A DNA stretch of 64,000 bases from Candidatus Accumulibacter sp. 66-26 (GCA_001897745.1 MKUH01000006.1:286490-350489); one strand, 5' to 3'; numbered from the stretch's first letter, positions 18,215-26,817 are shown. Program-made: numbers and translations. The notes: generated from the sequence alone by a model not told the origin.

Positions 18215-18450
18215 TGGGGTCTCCTGTGTGTGGGGGAAGTGCTCCGCGAGACTACCCCGTCTTTGTTTCATAAAAAAGCAGAATTATCGATTGCGACATA
18301 TCGGAAAAAACTGAATTTCAGGGTGGCCGGAAAACTCCGGAAAGCTTGGGGCTGCGGGACTTCTACTGTGTCGGGAGAAGCGGCGGACGTGCGCTTTCCG
18401 GGCGGGGACTTTTCCGATCCGGGGGAGGGCTGCGAAATTGTAAATTCCGG

Positions 18451-18479
18451 TTGACAGAATGAATTATGAAATACAGAAT
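18451..18479 (+). promoter_or_regulatory. Sigma-70-like promoter of the liv operon
   Basis: A consensus TTGACA (18451-18456) is separated by 17 bp from CAGAAT (18474-18479), which matches TATAAT at four positions. It lies about 55 bp before the small upstream ORF. The rest of 18215-18450 holds no recognisable gene. Confidence 0.5.
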
Positions 18480-18532
18480 CAAATTCGAAAGCGATACAAA
18501 AAAATAAGAATCGAATAACCGGAGGAAACACA

Positions 18533-18589
18533 ATGCGCGCACAGCAAGCCCGGACCGGGCGCTGGCCTGGCGGCGGAGGAGACGACTGA
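18533..18589 (+). CDS. Short upstream ORF (18 codons) coupled to livH
   Basis: ATG at 18533 is preceded by GGAGGAAACACA, a better ribosome-binding site than most in the window. The frame encodes MRAQQARTGRWPGGGGDD and its TGA overlaps the ATG of livH (TGATG). It could be a leader peptide for translational coupling or a remnant. Nothing similar is known to me, so its status as a real gene is open. Confidence 0.45.
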   Translation: MRAQQARTGRWPGGGGDD

Positions 18590-19464
18590 TGCTTGCCCAG
18601 TTCCTGCAGTTCCTGTTTTCCGGCGTCACCGTCGGCGCCACCTACGCGCTGGCGGCGCTCGGCTTCACGCTGATCTACAACGCCAGCAACGTGATCAACT
18701 TCGCGCAGGGCGAATTCATCATGCTCGGCGGCATGCTGACGGTGTTCTTCATGCAGCTCGGGCTGCCGATGCCGGCCGCCGTCGTCCTCGCCATCGTCGT
18801 TCCGGCGTTCGTCGGGGTGCTCGTCGAGAAGCTGGCGATCGAGCCGGCCAAGGGCGCCGAGACGGTGACGCTGATCATCATCACGATCGGCTGCTCGCTG
18901 ATCATCCGCGGCCTCGTGCAGGTCTGGCTCGGCAAGGGCACGCACGCGGTGGCGCCGTTCTCGGGCAGCGAGCCGATCGCCGTCCTCGGCGCGACGCTGC
19001 TGCCACAGAGCCTGTGGGTGCTCGGCGTGACCGGCGTCGTGGTCGCCGCGCTGTGGTACTTCTTCAGCCGCACGCTGGCTGGCAAGGCGATCCTCGCCAC
19101 CTCGTTCAACCCGGTGGCGGCGCAGCTCGTCGGCATCAACACGAGCTGGGTGCTGTTCATCAGCTTCGCGCTCTCGGCGGCGCTCGGCGCGCTCGGCGGC
19201 ATCCTGGTGGCGCCGATCACGCTGACCTCCTACGACGTCGGGATCATGCTCGGCCTCAAGGGCTTCGTCGCGGCGGTCGTCGGCGGCCTCGGCAGCGGGC
19301 TGGGCGCGGTGGTCGGCGGTCTGATGGTCGGCATCGTCGAAGCCATGGCGGCCGGCTACATCTCGTCGGCCTACAAGGATGCGGTGCCTTTCGTGCTCAT
19401 CCTGGCCATCCTCTTCTTCATGCCGCGCGGCCTATTCGGCGCCAAAGTGACGGATCGGGTGTGA
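18589..19464 (+). CDS. livH: Branched-chain-type ABC transporter permease LivH
   Basis: A 291-residue permease with about eight hydrophobic helices. It starts with LQFLFSGVTVGATYALAALGFTLIYNASNVINFAQGEF, the LivH signature, and ends with FMPRGLFG. It forms the inner-membrane channel with LivM. A GGAGGAG element lies before the ATG. It is the first gene of livHMG-hemerythrin/livF; no periplasmic binding protein gene is adjacent. The hydroxylase downstream suggests an aromatic or other carboxylic acid substrate rather than an amino acid. Confidence 0.9.
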   Translation: MLAQFLQFLFSGVTVGATYALAALGFTLIYNASNVINFAQGEFIMLGGMLTVFFMQLGLPMPAAVVLAIVVPAFVGVLVEKLAIEPAKGAETVTLIIITIGCSLIIRGLVQVWLGKGTHAVAPFSGSEPIAVLGATLLPQSLWVLGVTGVVVAALWYFFSRTLAGKAILATSFNPVAAQLVGINTSWVLFISFALSAALGALGGILVAPITLTSYDVGIMLGLKGFVAAVVGGLGSGLGAVVGGLMVGIVEAMAAGYISSAYKDAVPFVLILAILFFMPRGLFGAKVTDRV

Positions 19465-19466
19465 GC

Positions 19467-20405
19467 ATGATGAATTTCCGCTCCCCCTACCTCGGCCTGT
19501 GGCTGCTCGTCGCCGTGCTCGCCGTGCTGCCCTTCGCGCTGCCCAACGCCTTCTACATGGACCTGGCGATCCGCATGGCGATCAACGCCGTGATCGTGCT
19601 CGGCCTCAACCTGCTGATCGGCTTCGCCGGCCAGATCAGCCTCGGCCACGCCGGCTTTCTCGGCATCGGCGCGTATTCGTCGGCGGTGCTCACGACGCAT
19701 TTCAACTGGCACCCGGCGTTCGCCATGGCGGCCGGCGCGGCGGCCTGCGCGGTCCTCGCGGCGCTCGTCGCGCGGCCGATCTTCAAGCTCAAGGGCCACT
19801 ATCTGGCGATGGCGACGCTCGGCCTCGGCATCATCCTGACCATCGTCATCACCAACGAGGGGGCCTGGACGGGCGGGCCGGACGGCATGCCGGTGCCGCC
19901 CTTCGCGCTGTTCGGCTTCGAGCTGTACGGCGAGAAGCACTGGTACTGGGTGGTCGCCGCCGTGCTGGCGATCAGCGTCTGGGCCTCGCTCAACCTGATC
20001 GACTCGCCCTTCGGCCGCGCCCTGCGCGCGCTGCACGGGTCGGAAGTCGCCTCGCAGGTGGTCGGCGTCGACGTGGTGCGCTACAAGGTCGCCATCTTCG
20101 TGCTCTCGGCGGTGTTCGCCAGCCTGATGGGCAGCGTCACCGCTCACTACGTCGGCTTCGTGACGCCCGGCGTCGCCGGCTTCTTCCACTCGATCGAACT
20201 GGTGACGATGGTCGTCATCGGCGGCATGGCCTCGGTGTACGGCTCGGTGCTCGGCGCCGTGCTGCTCACCGCTCTGCCGCAGGCGCTGGCCACTTTCGAG
20301 GGCTGGGAAACGGTGGCCTTCGGGACCATCCTCGTGTTCACCATGATCTTCATGCCCAAGGGGCTGGTGCCGACGCTCGCGGCGAAACTGGGGAGGAAGG
20401 ACTGA
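19467..20405 (+). CDS. livM: Branched-chain-type ABC transporter permease LivM
   Basis: A 312-residue permease. LNLLIGFAGQISLGHAGFLGIGAYSSAVL and the LKGHYLAMATLGLGIILTIVI segment are LivM hallmarks, and the end IFMPKGLVP is typical. It starts 2 bp after livH and shares its last base with the livG start (TGATG), so translation is coupled. Confidence 0.9.
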   Translation: MMNFRSPYLGLWLLVAVLAVLPFALPNAFYMDLAIRMAINAVIVLGLNLLIGFAGQISLGHAGFLGIGAYSSAVLTTHFNWHPAFAMAAGAAACAVLAALVARPIFKLKGHYLAMATLGLGIILTIVITNEGAWTGGPDGMPVPPFALFGFELYGEKHWYWVVAAVLAISVWASLNLIDSPFGRALRALHGSEVASQVVGVDVVRYKVAIFVLSAVFASLMGSVTAHYVGFVTPGVAGFFHSIELVTMVVIGGMASVYGSVLGAVLLTALPQALATFEGWETVAFGTILVFTMIFMPKGLVPTLAAKLGRKD

Positions 20406-21166
20406 TGGCGCTGCTCGAAGTCAACAAGCTCTCCAAGGCCTTCGGCGGCGTCAAGGCCGTGCAGAACGTCAGTTTCTCGATCGACGCCGGCATCGTCTAT
20501 TCGGTGATCGGACCGAACGGCGCCGGCAAGACGACGCTGTTCAACCTGATCACCGGCGTCTATACGCCGAGCGAGGGCGAGATTCGCCTCGACGGCAAGG
20601 AGATCGCCGGCGCCGGTCCGCACACGCTGGCCCGCCTCGGCGTCGCGCGCACCTTCCAGAACCTGCAGGTGTGCATGAACATGACGGCGCTCGAGAACGT
20701 CATGGTCGGCGCCCACCTGCGCCTCGACCGCAACCTGATCAAGGCCGCGCTGCGCTTCCCCGCGCTGCGCCGCCGCGACGGCGAACTGCGCGACGAGGCT
20801 GCGGCGCTGATGCACTTCGTCGGCCTCGACAAGTACGTCGCGGCGCGCGCCGACGCGATGCCCTACGGCGCCCTCAAGCGTCTGGAAATCGCCCGCGCGC
20901 TGGCCGCCAAGCCGCGCCTGCTGTTCCTCGACGAACCGGCGGCCGGCCTCAACCCGAAGGAAACCATCGAGGTCGACCATCTGGTGCGCAAGGTCGCCGA
21001 CTCCGGCGTCACCGTCGTCCTCGTCGAACACGACATGAAGATGGTGATGAACCTCTCCGACCGCATCCTCGTGCTCGACTACGGCAAGAAGCTCACCGAG
21101 GGCTCGGCGGCGGAAGTCCGCCGCAACCCGGACGTCATCGCCGCCTACCTCGGCGCGCACGCATAG
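20405..21166 (+). CDS. livG: ABC transporter ATPase LivG
   Basis: A 253-residue ATPase with Walker A GPNGAGKT (about residues 38-45), Q-loop region VARTFQNLQV, signature region MPYGALKRLEIARAL, Walker B LLFLDEPAAGL and switch His in LVEHDM. The C-terminal VIAAYLGAHA is typical for LivG. It energises the LivHM channel together with the fused LivF that follows 9 bp later. Confidence 0.9.
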   Translation: MALLEVNKLSKAFGGVKAVQNVSFSIDAGIVYSVIGPNGAGKTTLFNLITGVYTPSEGEIRLDGKEIAGAGPHTLARLGVARTFQNLQVCMNMTALENVMVGAHLRLDRNLIKAALRFPALRRRDGELRDEAAALMHFVGLDKYVAARADAMPYGALKRLEIARALAAKPRLLFLDEPAAGLNPKETIEVDHLVRKVADSGVTVVLVEHDMKMVMNLSDRILVLDYGKKLTEGSAAEVRRNPDVIAAYLGAHA

Positions 21167-21175
21167 GGGACGATC

Positions 21176-22492
21176 ATGGAAGCACTCCGCATCATCGGCG
21201 ACGAACACCGCAACCTGTGGCGCATCGCCGTCACGCTCGACCAGCTGCGCGGCGAGATCGAGGATGGCGGGCACGCCGACCGCAGGCTGTTCGATGCGAT
21301 CTTCGACTACCTCGACAACTTCGTCGACCGCCTGCACCACCCGAAGGAGGACGATTTCCTCTTCCGCCTGCTGCGCGCGCGCAGCGCCGAGGCGGCGGCG
21401 GTGCTCGACCGCCTGCAGGACGACCACCGTGCCGGGCCGGACAACCTCAAGGCGCTGCGCGCCGCGCTGGCCGCCGCGGCGAACTCGCCGGCCGCCGGGC
21501 AGGAGTTCGCCGCGGCGCTCAAGCGCTACACCGACGGCCTCAAGGCGCACATCCGCAGCGAGGAAAAAGACGTCATGCCGCTCGCCCGCACGGTGCTCAC
21601 CGACGCCGACTGGGCCGAGATCGACGCCGCCTTCGCCGACAACAGCGACCCGCTGTTCGGCGCCAGCGCGCAGGCCGAGTTCCGCGAGCTCTTCCACCGC
21701 ATCGCCAGCCTCGCGCCCGAATCGATCGGCCTCGGCGGGCAGACGGCCGGCGAACTGACGCCGGGCGCCGGCCCGGCGCACGCCGACGTCGTCCTTTCGA
21801 TCCGCGGACTCGAAAGCAGCTACGGGCGCATCAAGGCGTTGCGCGGCATCGACCTCGAAATCCGCAAGGGCGAACTGGTCGCGCTGGTCGGCGCCAACGG
21901 CGCCGGCAAGACGACGCTGCTGCGCGCCATCTCCGGCGTGCAGCCGGTCGGCGCCGGCGAGATCCGCTTCGCCGGCGAGGACATCACGAAGCTGCGCGCC
22001 GACCTGCGCATGCGCAAGGGCATCTGCCAGTCGCCGGAAGGGCGGCAGGTGTTCGGCCCGCTCTCGATCGAGGACAACCTGCGGCTCGGCGCCTACACGC
22101 AGCCGAAGGCGCAGGTCGAGGGCGACCTCGAAAGGATCTGGGCGATGTTTCCGATCCTCAAGGAAAAGCGCGCGCTGCCGGCCGGCACGCTGTCCGGCGG
22201 GCAGCAGCAGATGCTGGCGATCGGCCGCGCGCTGATGGGCCGCCCCAAGCTGCTGCTGCTCGACGAGCCGTCGATGGGCCTCGCGCCACTGCTCGTCGAG
22301 GAGGTCTTCAACGTCGTCAAGTCGCTCAAGGCGCAGGGCATGACGATCTTTCTCGTCGAACAGAACGCCTTCGCCGCGCTGGCCATCGCCGACCGCGGCT
22401 ACGTGCTGGAGACGGGGCAGACGACGATCACCGGCAGCGGCCGCGAACTGCTCGAAAACGAGGACGTGAAGGCAGCCTACCTCGGCATGTAG
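21176..22492 (+). CDS. Fusion of a hemerythrin (HHE) domain with the LivF ABC ATPase
   Basis: A 438-residue protein, almost twice LivF length. Residues 1-185 form a four-helix hemerythrin-like domain with the di-iron ligand pattern in order: His11 (DEHRNL), His54/His55 and Glu58 (LHHPKEDDF), His84 (DDHRAG), His125 and Glu129/130 (HIRSEEKDVMP). A short Gly/Pro linker leads to a complete LivF ATPase from about residue 205: Walker A GANGAGKT (239-246), LSGGQQQ (339-345), Walker B LLLLDEPS (359-366), LVEQNA and the C-terminal AYLGM. The fusion suggests that uptake is tuned by oxygen, NO or iron redox state; that role is inference. No frameshift or internal stop is present. Confidence 0.88.
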   Translation: MEALRIIGDEHRNLWRIAVTLDQLRGEIEDGGHADRRLFDAIFDYLDNFVDRLHHPKEDDFLFRLLRARSAEAAAVLDRLQDDHRAGPDNLKALRAALAAAANSPAAGQEFAAALKRYTDGLKAHIRSEEKDVMPLARTVLTDADWAEIDAAFADNSDPLFGASAQAEFRELFHRIASLAPESIGLGGQTAGELTPGAGPAHADVVLSIRGLESSYGRIKALRGIDLEIRKGELVALVGANGAGKTTLLRAISGVQPVGAGEIRFAGEDITKLRADLRMRKGICQSPEGRQVFGPLSIEDNLRLGAYTQPKAQVEGDLERIWAMFPILKEKRALPAGTLSGGQQQMLAIGRALMGRPKLLLLDEPSMGLAPLLVEEVFNVVKSLKAQGMTIFLVEQNAFAALAIADRGYVLETGQTTITGSGRELLENEDVKAAYLGM

Positions 22493-22563
22493 GCCGGCAG
22501 GCAGGACAAGAACGCAGGCAACCCCCCGACCCCACGGGACCCAGTCATCAACGGAGCCAGATC

Positions 22564-23535
22564 ATGAGCAATCCCACCGAAAAGCAGTTCGCCTCGGTCG
22601 CCGACCTCGAGGAAAAGAAGACCACCTTCGCCCAGCTGTCCGAACACTGCTGGGCCTACACCGCCGAGGGCGACCCTAACACCGGCGTCATCGTCACCGA
22701 CGACGCGGTGCTCATCTGCGACACGCTGGCGACGCCGGTCATGGCGCAGCGCCTGATCGCCGAGATCCGCAAGGTCAGCGCGGCGCCGATCAAGTACGTC
22801 GTCCTCTCGCACTACCACGCCGTGCGCGTGCTCGGCGCCTCCGGCTACCAGGCCGAGGGCATGCAGCAGATCATCGCCAGCCAGGGCACCTACGAGATGA
22901 TCGTCGAGCGCGGCGCGCAGGACATGATGTCCGAGTACGAGCGCTTCCCGCGCCTGTTCCAGAACTTCGATTCGATTCCCGGGCTGACCTGGCCGACGCT
23001 CGTCTTCAAGGAGGAAATGACGCTGTGGATGGGCAAGCTCGAGGTGAAGATCATGCACCTCGGCCCCGGCCACACCAGGGGCGACACCGTCGTCTGGATT
23101 CCCGCCGAGAAAGTGCTGTTCTCCGGCGACCTCGTCGAATGCGACGCCGCCTGCTACACCGGCGATGCGCAGCTCGAGGAATGGCCGGCGACGCTCGCCG
23201 CGATCCGCGCGCTCGGCGCCGAGAAGATCGTCCCCGGGCGTGGTCCGGCGCTCACGTCGCCGGCCGAGATCGCGCGCGGCCTCGACTACACGACCGACTT
23301 CGTGACGACGCTGCTCGCCAGCGCGAAGGAAGCCGTGGCCGCCGGCATGAACCTCAAGCAGGCGATGGCGCACGTGCGCCGGGCGATGGACCCGAAGTTC
23401 AGTCAGGTCTTCATCTACGAGCACTGCCTGCCCTTCGACGTGACGCGGGCGGTGGACGAGGCGAGCGGCATCAAGCATCCGCGCATCTGGACGGCGGAGC
23501 GCGACAAGGAAATGTGGCACGGGCTGCAGGCCTGA
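22564..23535 (+). CDS. Metallo-beta-lactamase-fold protein with altered metal motif
   Basis: A 323-residue MBL-fold protein. The usual HxHxDH motif reads HYHAVR (residues 83-88), so the Asp and second-site His are replaced. GPGHTRGD and the Asp of LFSGDLVE are retained, while the late VPGHGP-type motif reads VPGRGP. A one-metal site, or a non-hydrolytic role, is therefore likely. It lies between the transporter genes and the flavin hydroxylase and is probably part of the same operon. It may act on a CoA ester or lactone of the pathway; this is inference. Confidence 0.8.
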   Translation: MSNPTEKQFASVADLEEKKTTFAQLSEHCWAYTAEGDPNTGVIVTDDAVLICDTLATPVMAQRLIAEIRKVSAAPIKYVVLSHYHAVRVLGASGYQAEGMQQIIASQGTYEMIVERGAQDMMSEYERFPRLFQNFDSIPGLTWPTLVFKEEMTLWMGKLEVKIMHLGPGHTRGDTVVWIPAEKVLFSGDLVECDAACYTGDAQLEEWPATLAAIRALGAEKIVPGRGPALTSPAEIARGLDYTTDFVTTLLASAKEAVAAGMNLKQAMAHVRRAMDPKFSQVFIYEHCLPFDVTRAVDEASGIKHPRIWTAERDKEMWHGLQA

Positions 23536-23653
23536 AAAACGTAAGCGCCGCCGGCGCGGAGCGCGCAAAAAAACAGAGCGGACAAGGACGCGCGCCGCGC
23601 CCCGGCGCCCCCGGCGGTTCAACGGGTCGAAAGATCCTGGAGGAGACAAAACC

Positions 23654-25342
23654 ATGCTCAGCACCTACAAGTATCCGAAATTCGAGTACGTGAAACCGCC
23701 GGAACAGGCGGGCGCGGAAGTCGGCCGCTACCCGGCGGTCGTCGTCGGTGCCGGCCCGGTCGGGCTGGCGGCGGCCATCGACCTCGCGCAGCAGGGCACG
23801 CCGGTGCTGCTGCTCGACGACGACGACAGCGTCTCGGTCGGCTCGCGCGGCGTCTGCTACGCCAAGCGCGCGCTCGAAGTGCTCGACCGCCTCGGCGTCG
23901 GCGACGCCTGCGTCGAAAAAGGCGTTTCGTGGAACGTCGGGCGCACCTTTTTCCGCGAGGAGGAGGTGTACAGCTTCAACCTCCTGCCGCAGCCCGACCA
24001 TAAGCGGCCGGGGATGATCAACCTGCAGCAGTACTACCTCGAGGACTTTCTCGTGCGGCGCGCGCAGGCCCTGCCCAACATCGACCTGCGCTTCAGGAAC
24101 AAGGTCGTCTCGGTGCAGCGCGGCGTGGACAAGGTGACGCTGCAGGTCGAGACGCCGGACGGCGTGTACTCGCTCGAAACCGACTGGCTGGTCGTCGCCG
24201 ACGGCGCGCGCAGCAGCATCCGGCGCATGATGAACCTGGAGATCGAAGGCAAGATCTTCATGGACCGCTTCCTGATTGCCGACGTCGTGATGAAGGCCGA
24301 CTTCCCGGCCGAGCGCTGGTTCTGGTTCGATCCGCCCTTCCATCCGGGGCAGTCGGTGCTGCTGCACCGGCAGGCCGACAACGTCTGGCGCATCGACTTC
24401 CAGCTCGGCTGGCAGGCCGACCCGGAGGAGGAGAAGAAGCCCGAGAAGGTCATTCCGCGCATCAAGGCGATGCTCGGCGACGATCGCGAATTCGAACTCG
24501 AATGGGTCAGCGTCTACACCTTCCAGTGCCGGCGCATGAACGACTTCCGGCACGGCCGCGTGCTCTTCGTCGGCGACGTCGCGCACCAGGTCAGCCCGTT
24601 CGGCGCGCGCGGCGCCAACTCGGGCATCCAGGACACCGACAACTTGATCTGGAAGCTCAAGCTGGTGATCGACGGCAAGGCGCCCGAGAAGCTGCTCGAC
24701 AGCTACAGCGAGGAGCGCGTCTTCGCCGCCGACGAGAACCTCCTCAACTCGACGCGCTCGACCGACTTCATCACGCCGAAGAGCAAGACCTCGCTGACCT
24801 TCCGCAACGCCGTGCTGACGCTGGCGCGGCACTATCCCTTCGCGCGCGCGCTGGTCAATTCAGGCCGCCTGTCGGTGCCGTCCTTCCTCACCGAGTCGTC
24901 GCTCAACACGCCGGACCGCGAGACCTTCGGCGGCGAAATGGTGCCCGGCGCGCCGATGGACGACGCGCCGATCCGCGAGGTCGGCGGCGCCGCCGGGGCC
25001 GGCGGCAATGCCTGGCTGCTCGACAAGGTGCGCGACCGCTTCGTTCTGCTCTGCTACGTCGACGACCCGGCGAGCGTAGACGCGGCGACGGTGAATGCGC
25101 TCAGGAGCCTCAGCGACGGGCCGATCCCGATCGAGCCCATCCTCGTCTCGGCGCGCGCCAATCCCGCGCCGGGCGGGCTGCGCGTGTTCGAGGACTACAC
25201 CGGGCGCGTCGCCGAGCGCTACGACGCGAAGGCCGGCACCGTCTATCTGCTGCGTCCCGACCAGCACGTCGCGGCGCGCTGGCGCAGCGTCGACCCGAAG
25301 CCGATCCGCAGCGCGCTGGCGCGCGCCACCTGCAACGCCTGA
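23654..25342 (+). CDS. Class A FAD-dependent aromatic hydroxylase (MhaA-like)
   Basis: A 562-residue flavoprotein monooxygenase of the PHBH/MhpA type. It has the GAGPVG dinucleotide fold (about residues 32-37), ADGARS (182-187) as the DG motif, and FVGDVAHQVSPFGARGANSG (305-324) for FAD ribityl binding. A thioredoxin-like C-terminal region follows from about residue 440. Size and the small DUF2783 gene directly downstream fit the two-component 3-hydroxyphenylacetate 6-hydroxylase MhaAB of Pseudomonas putida U, which makes homogentisate. A 3-hydroxybenzoate-type substrate is the main alternative. Confidence 0.82.
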   Translation: MLSTYKYPKFEYVKPPEQAGAEVGRYPAVVVGAGPVGLAAAIDLAQQGTPVLLLDDDDSVSVGSRGVCYAKRALEVLDRLGVGDACVEKGVSWNVGRTFFREEEVYSFNLLPQPDHKRPGMINLQQYYLEDFLVRRAQALPNIDLRFRNKVVSVQRGVDKVTLQVETPDGVYSLETDWLVVADGARSSIRRMMNLEIEGKIFMDRFLIADVVMKADFPAERWFWFDPPFHPGQSVLLHRQADNVWRIDFQLGWQADPEEEKKPEKVIPRIKAMLGDDREFELEWVSVYTFQCRRMNDFRHGRVLFVGDVAHQVSPFGARGANSGIQDTDNLIWKLKLVIDGKAPEKLLDSYSEERVFAADENLLNSTRSTDFITPKSKTSLTFRNAVLTLARHYPFARALVNSGRLSVPSFLTESSLNTPDRETFGGEMVPGAPMDDAPIREVGGAAGAGGNAWLLDKVRDRFVLLCYVDDPASVDAATVNALRSLSDGPIPIEPILVSARANPAPGGLRVFEDYTGRVAERYDAKAGTVYLLRPDQHVAARWRSVDPKPIRSALARATCNA

Positions 25343-25356
25343 GAGGAGAGGACGCC

Positions 25357-25602
25357 ATGGCGAGCCCGAGCACCCCGAATACCCTGAACACCAAGTCGAA
25401 TTTCAACGAACCCGGCAAGCGTTACTTCCGCGCCTACTCGCCCGGTGACGATTTCTACGAGGCGCTGATCGACACGCACCGCGACCTGTCCGACGAACAG
25501 AGCGCGCTGCTCAACGCGCGCCTGATCCTGCTGCTGGCCAATCACATCGGCGACCTCGACGTGCTGCGCGAGGCGATGCGGATCGCCCGCGAGGACGTGT
25601 GA
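25357..25602 (+). CDS. DUF2783 small protein, possible hydroxylase coupling protein (MhaB-like)
   Basis: An 81-residue protein that starts 14 bp after the hydroxylase stop, with GAGAGGAGAGGACGCC before the ATG. The core DDFYEALIDTHRDLSDEQSALLNARLILLLANHIGD is the DUF2783 pattern. Proteins of this size next to class A hydroxylases include MhaB, described as a coupling protein. The equation with MhaB rests on size and position, not on a sequence comparison I could run. Confidence 0.7.
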   Translation: MASPSTPNTLNTKSNFNEPGKRYFRAYSPGDDFYEALIDTHRDLSDEQSALLNARLILLLANHIGDLDVLREAMRIAREDV

Positions 25603-25609
25603 GCGTGTC

Positions 25610-25882
25610 CTAGGGGGTGTTGACATGTATTTCATGGGCGCGACGGCCACTGAACGGGCGCATCGCCGCGTTGCGCCGGCTTGCCTGGCACCAGCCAGGC
25701 GGCGCCGTCGCGCCTTGCGCTGCATCCCGTTCAATGGCCGTCCCGAAGGCTTGTGACGAGGGGGCCGCGCCTACGTCGTTACGCCCCTTACTCGCACCTC
25801 GGTGCGGGCAGCGGCGCGCGCCTAGCAGTCACAGCCCCCTCGTCACAACGCGCTCCACGAAATGCATGTCAACACACCCTAG
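25610..25882. mobile_element. 273-bp MITE-like element with terminal inverted repeats and internal stem-loops
   Basis: Imperfect terminal inverted repeats of about 33 bp (25610-25642 and 25849-25882) start with CTAGGG and contain GTTGACATG. Inside are two further inverted pairs: 25642-25658 with 25726-25742 (one mismatch), and 25751-25765 with 25834-25848 (perfect 15 bp). A small stem GCCTGGC/GCCAGGC lies within the first pair. There is no ORF. The right end supplies the stop codon of the LysR gene at 25879-25881. Confidence 0.7.
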
Positions 25883-26802
25883 CCCGCTGGCGACACCGGG
25901 GCGCTCCACTCGTGCTGCTCGACGAAGCGGAACAGGAAGTCGATGAAGCTCTCGGCCGCCGGCGAGAGCGAGCGGCCGTTGCGGGTGAACACGAAGAACT
26001 TGCGGGTCACCTCCGGCTCGTGCAGCAGGCGCATCTGCAGGCGGTAGGGGTGGGCCAGCGAGCGCGCGTAGGGCAGGCAGGCGGCGATTCCGAGATTGGC
26101 GCTGACCATGCCCAGCGCCGTCGTCATGAAGGTCACCTCGTTGCTCGGCGTGAGCGTCAGGTGGGGCAGGGCGGCGTGCAGATCGACCGAGAGGCGCTCG
26201 GTGAATTGCCCCTGCAGGGCGATGATCGGGTATTGCACGGCGTCGGCCCAGCGGATGCGTTCCAGTTCCCCGAGCGGGTGGTCGAGCGGGAAGACGGCCA
26301 TGAAGGGCATCTCGAACAGCGTGCGCGCTTCGATCTCCGGCGTCGGATCGCGTTCCGGGCCGATGCCGAAATCGACCTCGCCGCTGAAGACGCGGGCGAG
26401 CACGCTTTCGACGACGCAGTCGACCAGCCTGACCTGGATTTCCGGATGTTCGAGCCGGTAGGCGGCGATCACTTCCGGCAGCAGGGTGCAGGAGATCAGC
26501 TGCGGCGCGGCGATGCGCAGCACGCCCTTCTTCAGCGCCTTCAGGCTGGCCACCTCGTCGAGCGCGGCGTCGAGGTCCTGGATGACCTTGTCGACGATCG
26601 GGTGCAGCTTGCGCCCGACTTCGGAGAGCTGGATCTTGCGCGTGCTGCGGTCGAACACCTGCAGGCCGAGAACGCCTTCCAGTTCCTTGATCAGGCCGCT
26701 CAGCGCGGACTGCGTGACGTGCAGGCTGTCGGCGGCGCGGCTGAAGCTGCCGAGACGGGCGACGGCGAGAAAGGCGCGCAACTGGCGCAGGCTGACATTC
26801 AT
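25879..26802 (-). CDS. LysR family transcriptional regulator of the aromatic cluster
   Basis: A 307-residue LysR protein with N-terminal helix-turn-helix (LRQLRAFLAVARLGSFSRAADSLHVTQSALSGLIKELE) and an effector domain from about residue 92. The CbsB-like group of LysR proteins often starts this way. It is divergent from the VOC-TRAP-FAH-maiA genes and convergent with the hydroxylase operon, so it may control either. Its last codons and stop lie at or in the edge of the MITE-like element, so the original C-terminus may have been altered. Confidence 0.87.
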   Translation of the reverse strand: MNVSLRQLRAFLAVARLGSFSRAADSLHVTQSALSGLIKELEGVLGLQVFDRSTRKIQLSEVGRKLHPIVDKVIQDLDAALDEVASLKALKKGVLRIAAPQLISCTLLPEVIAAYRLEHPEIQVRLVDCVVESVLARVFSGEVDFGIGPERDPTPEIEARTLFEMPFMAVFPLDHPLGELERIRWADAVQYPIIALQGQFTERLSVDLHAALPHLTLTPSNEVTFMTTALGMVSANLGIAACLPYARSLAHPYRLQMRLLHEPEVTRKFFVFTRNGRSLSPAAESFIDFLFRFVEQHEWSAPVSPAG

Positions 26803-26806
26803 TGGT

Positions 26807-26817
26807 TTATCCGATAA
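26807..26817. promoter_or_regulatory. Candidate LysR box
   Basis: TTATC-C-GATAA is a perfect interrupted palindrome 5 bp upstream of the LysR start in the divergent region with the VOC gene. It lies in a short AT-rich stretch (26800-26865) that probably carries both promoters. Confidence 0.45.

Noticed and set aside
22564-23535. True beta-lactamase
   Set aside because: The zinc motif is altered and the setting is an aromatic catabolic operon, so antibiotic resistance is not supported.
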